A DNA stretch of 64,000 bases, taken from assembly GCA_031216445.1 (NCBI GenBank), contig CM062214.1:15716001-15780000 (forward strand), given 5' to 3'. Under the pieces are notes generated by a model that saw only the letters and a list, made by a program, of their open reading frames with translations, was not told the origin of the DNA and made no database searches. Below are positions 25,052 to 32,430 of this stretch, in pieces; within the stretch, counting starts at the first letter, position 1, and the number at the start of each line of letters is the position of its first letter. The translations under genes and the position numbers were made by a program. The stretch comes from Lateolabrax maculatus. Taxonomy: Eukaryota > Chordata > Actinopteri > Acropomatiformes > Lateolabracidae.

Positions 25052-28000
25052 CTGAGAGGGGGGGAAAGCAAATAAACATTAATAAAGTGTAACCTAAAGT
25101 GTTTCTCTCACTAGGAGGTTTGTTCCCCTGACACACTGGCGACGATTGATAGCCTGTCATATTTTTTGAAAAATAAAAAAAAATAAAAATAGCAGGCAAT
25201 TATTTTAGGACATTATTCTTATCCCAACATATGTAAAAGTGGAGTTGTTTGTTTTCATAAATAAGTAGTGCACATATTTTTAAATTCTCATAATAACTTG
25301 TAATTATAATGACAACATTGCGCTAGACAATAATTACCACGGTTTAGAAATGTAGGCGAGCTCTACACTGCCTGGGCAACTTCCATTTCATTAACAGCCA
25401 TTATTTTTTTATTATTTTTGAATATGTGAGGCTATATACATAAAATGTGTACAAAAGTTGAACCCTGGGATTTGCCAGAGTCAGGGAGCAACATGGAGAT
25501 GTGAGTGTTGCTCTGCCACTTTTTTCTTATTTTTGGGTGATCCTCGCTTTGTCGCTCTCACAACTCTGGTTCTTTCCCCTCGATAAAGCCACTTAAAAAA
25601 AAAAAAAAAAAAAAATAGAAAAGTGAGCTAAATAATTAAGCATATTCATGGCCAAAGCCTGTGTTTTAGACGGGCCTGTCTTTCACAGTCAGAGGCAGTG
25701 CGAGCAGGAGAGAAGGGAGGTGGTGGGGGGGGGGGGAGGGAAAGACAGGGAGACCTACTGACCTTTAGTGAGCAGAGATTTAGCTTGGAGAAAAAAGGGC
25801 CCATAGCCTACGGAGCTGCCGTCATACTATACCACCAGAGACGCATAATCACTATCTGTGCTGCTGCTGCGTGTGGGCGGCAGCTGATTATGTGCCAAAA
25901 AAAAAAAAAAAAAAAAAAAAACGCTTGTGCGCGCATTGGTTAAGTTTGTAAAAGTTTATGCATGACAACAACCAAACCACCAAAGTAGCAAAGGCGTGTC
26001 ATTCCAGCTACAAGTCACAGCTCCTGTTCGAGCCTCCGGCAGTCAGGTATGGGCGAGACAAATCAAGCCATCGTGGCCCTATAATAAAGGCTTGATAATA
26101 AAAATTAAATGACCTGAAATCAGAATTTTTTTTTTTTTTTTAATTTTTTTAAAAAAAGAACAGTCTAACAATCCACCACGACAACAATGGTGCTGCTAGA
26201 GCTCAATGAAACACAGAGGCTGATGGCTTGTAGGTATGATATCATTTCAAAGACATGCACTCACTCCACGGCGAAACCCTTGTAAATCTCTACCACACGT
26301 ATTTATTTTATTCCCACCCCCCAACTTAATGGTGTGGCCAGTGTAACAAAATAGCCCAGCTCTGGTCATGACCCAGCTCTGGTGCAGGTCCAGAGACGCC
26401 TTGAATCCTATGGAGAGGATATTTCTGCAAATAAATATTAAAGCCGCCTCTCTCCTGTCGCTGCTCAATATCCCACAATACTGTGAGATACTGTCATATT
26501 TGCAAACTGCAGGGTGTGCCTGGGCTCTGCTACATGCTTTTTTCTCGGACGAGTCTGTCCCCTACATGACAACAGAGCGTTGAAACCTGCGCTTTGCTTT
26601 TACTGTGTGCAAATGGCACATTAGGCTTGTCTTTCTTTTTTTCTATTCCCCTCCCCCTCGGAGCCTGACATCATTTATATCTGTCATTCCCTACAAACAA
26701 GACGTGGGGTATACATACACACATTGATAAATGGAGGAAGAAGAAGAAGAAGAAGAAAAAAAAAAAATCTAAGTGTGGCAATTCATCTGCAAGCTATTGG
26801 ATCCTCCAATATTATTAACAGCTAGCTTTTTATGACGCTTAAGGCAATTATTTTGAAGTTACCAGTCTCATTGAACTCCAGATTATGTTACAGTCGGGCT
26901 GCACTTTCCTCTGTTTTGCTGTCAATTTAATTAAAAAAAAAAAAAAAAAAATCTCTGGCCTGGTCATGGCACGATTTCGAGTTTAGCCCCGTGCACGTGT
27001 CTGATAAATCAGTTGATTAATCAAACGCTTTTTTTTTTTTTTTCTTTTCTTTTACAATTTAGTAGCCTAAAGCCTGCCCCCAAAAGCCTCTGACCGTGAA
27101 GGCAGCACGCGTGGACATTTAAGCGTGGTTCTCCGTTTGTTTTAAGACGACCAACAACCTCTCTCTCTCTATATATATATATTTGGGTCAGCGTTGATCT
27201 AGCCGGTGTCAGCGTGTGCGTGCGTGCGTGTGCGTGTGCGTGCGTGCGTGTGTGCTGGTGACATTCACTCAGGCTGAACTTGGTGGAGCGTGCCCCCCCC
27301 CCCCCCCACCCCCACCCCCCCTTTTTTTTGTTTCTCACTCTGTTCGTCTTACCTGTGGTGAAGAGCACGATTGCCTTTAAGCAGCTGTATTCGGCAGAGT
27401 CAACGTGCAAAGCCTTGAGCTTTTCCACTTGTTCCTGGAAGATCCTAATGTGGTCCATGAAGGCCACCACTCTGTCCGCGGACATGGGGGAGGCGTGGAG
27501 GCCAGCCGCCGCCAGGAGAGGAGCCACATGCAGGGGCATGGAGCACTGCGCCGCGTTGAGCACAAATAACTCACTCCACGTCAACCGCAGCAGAGCCACC
27601 TGGTCGGTGATCTGAAGGTCTGGAAAGAAGGGAATATTCCTGGCCCACTCCACGGCGCTGAAGAGCATCCGGGCTGCTAGTTCACAAATGTTCTCGATGC
27701 CCATGATGTTGTTGGGCTGCATGCATTGACTGCCATACCGGGACGTCGGGTAGGGCTCCGCTCTCAACAGGAGAGAGATATATCCGGATAGGTAGGAATG
27801 GCAGTGCAGCGGGTCCCCGTTCGTCAGGGCGAACTGGCCGTGGTGAGGCTGTGTGGGTGGCACCCGTCCCCTTTGCACGGCTGCAGTAAAAAGAGAAACT
27901 ACAGATATTGAAGCCTGAATTCTACAAATCACCATACAGTCACGGGTCTGCGGTCAAATGTTGGACATTTCGGGAGGGCAAGGGGGGGGGGGGGGGGGGG

Positions 28001-28115
28001 GAACTGACCGCTGAGTCTACAGCTTGCACATTGAGCATACAAATGACACAGCATGTTCGCTACGGAGCACCAAAACACACACACACACAGTATATGTTAT
28101 TGCACAGGAGTTGAA

Positions 28116-28150
<35 letters not shown>

Positions 28151-29588
28151 TAACAGTCAAAGGACAGGCTGCAGTGATAATAGCGAGGCTGTGGGGAGAG
28201 TGATCATGTGCTGAAACAGCAGAGGAGCGCTTTAAACGCGTTTAACACAAGCCATGCGTGTGTCTAGCTTTAAAATTGTTGTTATTCGGCAACAGCAACA
28301 TGAGCTGGCTGTGAAGGAACACAAAGAGGGCAAGGGAGACCTTGCATGTTTAACCCTTAACCTACTCAGCAATTCATCTCGCCTTGCCCGGCGCGCAGGC
28401 CCGTTTTCGACCAATATTCGGCTAAAAGAAAATTTTTTTTTTTTGGTCTCGGGGTTGTGTGGAGGCTTTGTATGCATAATTCACGCCGATGTCCGGTCTC
28501 AGACACCGCGAACAAGAGGCACGCAGAGGGATGTAGCCCTGAACACGCTCTCTCTCTCTCTCTCTCTCCCCTTCTCCCTCTATCTCTCTCTCCCTTTCTC
28601 TTAATTCGATACTCGCCATACTAGCGCAGAGAGGGGGCTATATTGTATCATCTGTTCAATACAGATGCATCCCCACGCTCGCAGCTTCATCTAAATATAC
28701 ATTTCGATAGCCTCAGCCCGGCCGGGGAGGGCTGGGTAGGTGGGTAGGTGGTGGTGGTGGTGGTTCTGGATCTTGTCGGTGAAACGCAAGAGCTTACGTT
28801 GCGCTGTGTGTTACAATGCAACGCTAACACACACACACAAAAAAAAAACATAAAAATCAAACAAACAAAAAAAAAAAACAGAAGGGAAGGGAAGATCCGA
28901 CGAGCCCCGTGTCGACCGCGGCAGAGAGCGGCTCCACGGCGGCGCTCTCGCAAGGGAGCAGCCGGGGAGAGAGAGAGATAAACGGGCTACGGGAGGGGGT
29001 GGTGGGTGGGGGGGGTGGTGGTGGGTGTGGGGGGGCGACATAACGTGGTGGTCTCATGTCTGGAAGCACACACACACACGCACACACACACACATACATA
29101 TACACACACACATGAATAAGAAAATAAGTCCCAATACCTTCCCGTCTCATGCCGACTTTGAGGCATTTTTTGAGGCGGCAGTACTGACACTGATTGCGGT
29201 GGTGCTGGTCGATCGGACAATTCCTGTTGGCGCGGCACGTGTAAGTGAGGTTCCGCCGTACGCTCCGCTTGAAGAAGCTCTTGCAGCCCTCGCAAGTGAA
29301 CTGGCCGTAGTGCTTGCCGCTCGACTTGTCCCCGCACACCACGCACTCGATGTGCTGCGACTGCTTCTCCGGCTGCTGCGTCGTCTGGTTCGTCGGCGTG
29401 GACTGCGTGTTGTTCGGGGGTCCCTGCGCCGGAGTCTGGGGGGTCGGAGGGGCGACCTGAGAGGCTGTCAGATTCAACTGGCCTGGTTGAGGGGTGGGAA
29501 GGGATAGTCCTCCTTGGGTCTGCGAGGAAAGGGCGCCTTGGGTGTCAGCCACATCGTCCTGGGAGCCTCTCCACACTACCATTGCCAT
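24777..29588 (-). CDS. nr2f1a: nr2f1a, COUP transcription factor 1 (orphan nuclear receptor), three coding exons
   Basis: Joined CDS: 29588-29138, 27880-27353, 25051-24777, which is 1254 nt or 417 residues plus TAA. COUP-TFs are nuclear orphan receptors that bind direct repeats of AGGTCA as dimers and control neural, neural crest, eye and heart-chamber patterning. Seen here: a Q/P/T-rich N-terminus (1-79); a C4-C4 zinc-finger domain with cysteines at about 82, 85, 99, 102 and 118, 124, 134, 137 and P-box EGCKS (100-104); a hinge; a ligand-binding domain from about 175; and a helix-12 region IETLIRDML near 395-403. Start [18 protein letters not shown] matches what I remember of fish nr2f1a, not nr2f1b or nr2f2. 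The end PYMSIQ is NR2F1-like (NR2F2 has MAIQ) but lacks the terminal CS of mammalian NR2F1. The start ATG has G at -3 and +4, and an in-frame TGA lies four codons upstream. Both splice junctions keep phase. nr2f1a versus another paralogue is the only real uncertainty. Confidence 0.96.
25595..25921. repeat. Homopolymer cluster in intron 2 (A21, G12, A25)
   Basis: A-run 25595-25615, G-run around 25725-25736 and A-run 25897-25921. Confidence 0.85.
27206..27253. repeat. (TGCG/TG)n microsatellite in intron 2
   Basis: Alternating TG and TGCG units. Confidence 0.85.
27293..27321 (-). repeat. G-run block near the intron 2 donor
   Basis: On the minus strand G7-T-G5-T-G15, starting 31 nt after the 5' splice site. 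Meets the usual G-quadruplex pattern. Confidence 0.85.
27353..27880 (-). CDS. nr2f1a: nr2f1a coding exon 2 (hinge and first part of ligand-binding domain)
   Basis: 528 nt, residues 151-326 plus one base of codon 327. The acceptor has a pyrimidine tract and ends CTGCAG|CC; the donor is ACAG|GTAAGA. Contains family blocks [28 protein letters not shown]-type helix 3 sequence (here [15 protein letters not shown]), [20 protein letters not shown] and [20 protein letters not shown]. The exon ends VLFTT, whereas mammalian NR2F1/2 read VLFTS as I recall, so a conservative Ser-to-Thr change sits at the junction. Confidence 0.96.
27982..28001. repeat. Poly-G run (20 bp) in intron 1
   Basis: It reads as poly-C in the transcript, about 100 nt before the exon 2 acceptor. 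Confidence 0.9.
28116..28147. repeat. (AAT)n microsatellite in intron 1
   Basis: Perfect AAT/ATA tract. Confidence 0.9.
28548..28600. repeat. (CT)n microsatellite in intron 1
   Basis: CT repeat with CCC and TAT interruptions; GA-rich in the transcript. Confidence 0.9.
28989..29036 (+). repeat. G-run cluster (plus strand) in intron 1
   Basis: Several runs of three to eight G separated by T or TGGTGG on the strand opposite the transcript; G-quadruplex-prone DNA. Confidence 0.8.
29067..29112 (-). repeat. (TG)n tract just after the intron 1 donor
   Basis: On the transcript strand a UG-rich repeat begins 25 nt after the GT of intron 1. Confidence 0.9.
29138..29588 (-). CDS. nr2f1a: nr2f1a coding exon 1 (N-terminus and DNA-binding domain)
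   Basis: 451 nt, coding residues 1-150 plus the first base of codon 151. It holds the whole zinc-finger domain ([20 protein letters not shown], then the second finger ending CQYCRLKKC) and the C-terminal extension LKVGMRRE. The donor reads GAAG|GTATTG, and the split codon G|CC gives Ala151, as in the family motif MRREAVQRG. Reading through the donor gives a low-complexity tail from a (TG)n repeat, so the ORF beyond 29138 is not coding. Confidence 0.96.
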
Positions 29589-29682
29589 ATCTATCAGTCA
29601 ACGTAAAGAAACTTTTTGTCTGCCGTTTTTGCCGCCGCGGTGGGTGATGTCTCGGGGAAACGCGGCGCGCACACGCACACAC

Positions 29683-29732
29683 AAGAAGAAGAAGAAGAAG
29701 AGGAAAAAAAAAAAAAAAAAAAAAAAAAAAAA
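29683..29732. repeat. (AAG)n plus poly-A in the nr2f1a leader
   Basis: AAG repeat followed by about 29 A on the plus strand; a long U tract then (CUU)n in the 5' UTR. Confidence 0.9.
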
Positions 29733-29917
29733 CACACAACACAACTGGGACTAACAGCCGGACACGCGAAACGTCAAATCTAGCCCGCGTTGAATCCACT
29801 CTGGATCTCCCCGGGAAAGAAAAAAACTGTCGATTTATTGCTGTTGGAGACGTCGCAGGAGCACGGGTTTTTGCTTTTTTTTTTCTCTTCTCTTCTCTGT
29901 TTTTTTTTTTTTTTTTT

Positions 29918-29995
29918 TCAAAACTGATGCGATGGCGAGCTGAGTCGCTGCCTTGCGCTTAAAGGCCAAGTCCAGGGGCGCTTGCAGTCAGCCAT
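29918..29995 (-). CDS. Short upstream ORF (25 codons) in the nr2f1a leader
   Basis: ATG at 29995-29993, TGA at 29920-29918. The peptide begins MADCKRPW and ends SHQF. It lies about 330 nt upstream of the main start and terminates before it, so reinitiation is possible. There is no known homology. Its role as a translational brake is inference, and its presence in the mRNA depends on the leader being unspliced. Confidence 0.3.
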   Translation of the reverse strand: MADCKRPWTWPLSARQRLSSPSHQF

Positions 29996-30308
29996 CCAGC
30001 ACACCCATCAATGGGAAAGGTGGGCTAAATATTAAAAAATCACCAACCGAGGTAGCATGGACTAGTCAGCGGACGGTGGAGCAGGTTGGCGAGACCGTTG
30101 CCTGCGAGCAGCATGAAACAATTGGTGAGCACACTGTTCGCGGCCACTATCAAGTTCCAGCACAAGTCTTGAAGAAAATCACCAACTGGGTAAAAAAAAT
30201 CGCGTCTTCTTCCTTTTTCTTCCTATGAGGTAGCGCCAGCGAGCGCGCAGCTGAAGCCAATGTTTTGAGAGCCTGGAATAGCCTATGAAGACAACTCTCC
30301 CCCCCCTC

Positions 30309-30402
30309 CAAAAAAAAAAAAAAAAAAAAAAAGAAAAGAAAAAAGAAAAAGCCCAACAAAAAAAAAAAGCGAAAGCGCTAAAAAACCCGAAAAAAAAAAA
30401 AA
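30309..30402. repeat. A-rich tract in the nr2f1a leader
   Basis: Several A-runs on the plus strand, so U-rich in the mRNA leader. Open Phe- or Lys-rich frames here are artefacts. Confidence 0.85.
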
Positions 30403-30577
30403 CCCCACTAAGATCACAACCTGCAAACCTCCTCCGTGGACTGGAAAATAATAGGAAAAAGGAGTAGAGAATCAAAGTGATCAAATATGTTAAAAAGGCG
30501 GAGGTTAGGAAGTGATTTGCGATTGGTAGGAGCCGGGCTGGCAGAATGCTTTCTCTCTGATCAGCTCACTGAGCTCT

Positions 30578-30585
30578 CTATATAG
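30578..30585 (-). promoter_or_regulatory. nr2f1a: TATA box of nr2f1a
   Basis: CTATATAG (palindromic), about 1 kb upstream of the start codon. On the minus strand it is preceded in order by a CCAAT box, a DR5, a CArG box, an X-box-like site and a DR1-like site, which is why I take it as the core promoter. Confidence 0.6.
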
Positions 30586-30598
30586 TGAACTTTGACAC
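30586..30598 (-). promoter_or_regulatory. DR1-type nuclear receptor site abutting the TATA box
   Basis: Minus strand GTGTCA-A-AGTTCA: two RGKTCA-like half-sites in direct repeat with 1-bp spacing. The second half-site matches fully and the first has one mismatch. COUP-TF, RXR and HNF4 dimers are known to bind DR1. Its position directly beside the TATA box suggests control of TBP access, possibly autoregulation (inference). Confidence 0.4.
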
Positions 30599-30619
30599 GA
30601 CTGCTGCAACTTAGCACAC

Positions 30620-30633
30620 GTTACCATGGCGAT
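30620..30633. promoter_or_regulatory. RFX X-box-like element
   Basis: GTTACCATGGCGAT resembles the RFX X-box (GTTNCCATGGNAAC), with its right half imperfect. A second GTTGCCAT lies seven bases on and runs into the CArG box. Motif match only. Confidence 0.3.
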
Positions 30634-30639
30634 GGGTTG

Positions 30640-30649
30640 CCATATAAGG
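30640..30649. promoter_or_regulatory. CArG box (SRF-type)
   Basis: CCATATAAGG fits CC(A/T)6GG exactly and is followed by GGAAGG, reading AAGGAAGGA, an ETS-like core of the kind that accompanies SRF at serum-response elements. About 55 bp upstream of the TATA box. Confidence 0.35.
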
Positions 30650-30681
30650 AAGGAGAGTGTGTTTGACTGGTCAGAGCTCAG

Positions 30682-30698
30682 GGACCTCCCCCTGAACC
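30682..30698 (-). promoter_or_regulatory. DR5 retinoic-acid-response-type element
   Basis: Minus strand GGTTCA, five G, AGGTCC. The half-sites are RGKTCA-like (the second has one mismatch at the last base) with exactly 5-bp spacing, the RAR/RXR configuration. COUP-TF genes are known to respond to retinoic acid in vertebrates, so the placement about 100 bp upstream of the TATA box is plausible. Motif match only. Confidence 0.4.
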
Positions 30699-30700
30699 CC

Positions 30701-30705
30701 ATTGG
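30701..30705 (-). promoter_or_regulatory. CCAAT box
   Basis: CCAAT on the minus strand within AGCAGCCAATGGG, about 120 bp upstream of the TATA box, three bases upstream of the DR5 element. Confidence 0.4.
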
Positions 30706-31818
30706 CTGCTCGGCACTTGTGCTACTTGGTACCTTGCCAGAGCCGGCGCGGAGGTCGAGAGGGCCGCTTGGTCCTAAAAGGAGACGATTTTCCGGGAGAG
30801 AGAGAAAGAGGGGGGGGGGGAATCGTTTTTCTAGTCACTCTGTTCGGGGTATTCTCACATGCACGCCCGGTGGAGCAATTTCATGAAGAAGAAGAAGAAG
30901 AAGACAAAATCTCAGTTCTATTCTTTGCTTCATGTCGCGTTGCATGAAGCTGCAAGAGATTTTGTCCCCGAGACACAGGTGCACCTTCTGGACACGATCT
31001 GTGCTCATTACAATAAAAAAAACAAAAAAACTGTCCATCTATTGTGTCCCTATCACACACCTTTAGGTATGTGGATCTAAAGACAGATTACACATTCGAG
31101 CAAAACACACAAGGAAAAAAGGAACAAAAAAATCACGCACACTGAGTGTTTGAGACTCTGAACTAGGATTTCCAGCATTATTTGGGATAATTGTAAATAA
31201 AACAGCATGTGGAGAATTATTTGGTCTTTGCATATGTACACCGAAGCCAGACACTGAAAAGTGTCACCCACCACGTAAATCAAGGAAAAATAATGTCGAG
31301 TCGTTTGAAAGTCTCCATTTTTCTCCATATTTGTCTATGTTCCTATATTTGCACAGGCTAATATACCTATTAGTGCTTCTAATTCCACCAGGTACCATTC
31401 ATCACAATCCACACCTCTTATAAAAATGTTATGATAGGCTACTGACATCATCTGGGCACCCGCTGTAGGCTGCTAATCCCCACTGGCCACAAATATTCCT
31501 CACCCACCAGGTCAGGAAGGCCAAATCTGGGTCTCAAAAGTCAGACCTTTTGTCTCTATGTGGTCAAAACGTGAAATGACTATAGCTTTAAACGGGGGAC
31601 TACATTTAAAAATGTCACAGGAGGTTAAAGGCCGTGCCCTTCACATTAAGGTTGGGATGAAAGTAGAGCCACCTCCTGATAACCAACCCCACCAAAGCTG
31701 TTTGTGGTCGTTTTATATAGACTTTATAAACGCCTATCGTGCACCATAACAAAGATAATCTACAGTTTGTGATAATGACCAGCACAGTGAGGGATGCCCT
31801 GCGTGTGAAACGGGGTCA

Positions 31819-31909
31819 GTGGCTGCTGGGAGTTGCAGGCCTTCAGGAGCGGCAAAGACTGGTGCACTTTCTGCCCGGAGGCTGTCAAAACTTGCTGCAA
31901 AAGCTGCAG
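31819..31909 (+). ncRNA. Possible first exon of a divergent nr2f1a antisense transcript (5' end arbitrary)
   Basis: CTGCAG|GTAAAAC forms a plausible donor at 31910 on the plus strand, about 1.3 kb from the nr2f1a TATA box and pointing away from it. Mammalian NR2F1 has a divergent lncRNA (NR2F1-AS1) in this arrangement. An open frame at 31819-32154 runs across the donor, but it matches no family I recognise, so I treat it as non-coding. The 5' boundary is a guess. Confidence 0.25.
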
Positions 31910-32027
31910 GTAAAACTTCCCGGAGCCATACCGGTGAATCTATAGCCTATAGAGCTGTGTGTCAGTCTATGGAGGGAGCAGCAGCAGCAGCAAGATGCAT
32001 TGTCCCAGGATGTATTACAGTATATGG

Positions 32028-32041
32028 CTGCCCCCTAGCGT
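32028..32041 (-). promoter_or_regulatory. CTCF-like motif
   Basis: Minus strand ACGCTAGGGGGCAG matches the CTCF core CCASYAGRKGGCAS at 12 of 14 positions, including all of the CTAGGGGGCAG core. Located 1.4 kb upstream of nr2f1a, where an insulator or loop anchor would be reasonable. Confidence 0.35.
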
Positions 32042-32344
32042 ATGAAGTTTTTTTGCTTCAAATAAGATTCAATTTAGAGGAGCCATCCGACACGGAAACT
32101 GCCTCAGTCTCGTCTCCCGCATCGACCAAACTAACGAGCACCATTTTAAACTGATGACTGTTTGTTTAAATTCTGGTTTACATGACTTGGACGGCAAAGC
32201 TTTGAGAGTTGCCAAAGTTGGATTTACTTTTTGCCATTTCAGACAGTCCCAGCGGTGGTATTTAGACCAATTATGTCTTCATTCTAAAACAAATTAACCA
32301 ATTATATTTTGTCTGCATGACTATTTTGTCGGTTTTATTTACAG

Positions 32345-32430
32345 ATCCCGTGCACATGGAGAGTCTGTAAATAAAAATACTCGCACGGAAGGTATCCGCT
32401 TACCGAGGGATCCAGCTTTTGCTTCAAACG
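32345..32430 (+). ncRNA. Possible internal exon of a divergent antisense transcript
   Basis: Flanked by TTTTATTTACAG before 32345 and by GTAAGTAT from 32431, a near-perfect donor. The 86-nt segment has stop codons, so it is non-coding in character. It could be joined to the donor at 31910 by a 435-bp intron. Inference only; NR2F1-AS1-like transcripts are poorly conserved in sequence. Confidence 0.3.

Larger units (their letters stand above)
25052..27352 (-). other. nr2f1a: nr2f1a intron 2 (2301 bp)
   Basis: Donor GTAAGA at 27352 and acceptor CTCAG ending at 25052, phase 1. In the transcript a G-run block starts about 31 nt after the donor. It also holds TGCG-type repeats at 27206-27253 and poly-A/T tracts. 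No coding sequence is seen inside it. Confidence 0.9.
27881..29137 (-). other. nr2f1a: nr2f1a intron 1 (1257 bp)
   Basis: GT at 29137-29136 and AG at 27882-27881, phase 1. It is unusually rich in simple repeats: a (TG)n tract 25 nt after the donor, G/C-run clusters at 28989-29037 and 27982-28001, (CT)n at 28548-28600 and (AAT)n at 28116-28147. No other exon is evident inside it. Confidence 0.9.
29589..30550 (-). other. nr2f1a: nr2f1a 5' UTR (approximate; start inferred from the TATA box)
   Basis: If transcription starts about 30 bp downstream of the TATA box at 30578-30585, the unspliced leader is about 960 nt. It contains poly-T, poly-A and (AAG)n tracts and several upstream ATGs (minus-strand ATG at 29995, 30006, 30055 and 30111 areas). 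No obvious 5' UTR intron was seen, but one cannot be excluded. The transcription start is an inference, not mapped. Confidence 0.5.

Noticed and set aside
27881..27935. Open frame extending upstream of exon 2 ([13 protein letters not shown]...)
   Set aside because: It is intron 1 read through the acceptor; a pyrimidine tract and CTGCAG precede residue A151, and phase matches exon 1.
28857..29137. Open frame continuing past exon 1 ([17 protein letters not shown]...)
   Set aside because: Intron 1 read-through into a (TG)n repeat after a good GT donor.
29025..29507. 160-codon plus-strand frame opposite exon 1
   Set aside because: Shadow frame on the antisense of the GC-rich nr2f1a coding sequence.
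29545..29799. 84-codon frame overlapping the nr2f1a start on the same strand
   Set aside because: Its first codon is GTG, not ATG, so it is not a convincing overlapping uORF.
31819..32154. 111-codon plus-strand frame upstream of nr2f1a
   Set aside because: No recognisable family and it runs across a good splice donor; better explained as part of a non-coding transcript or chance.
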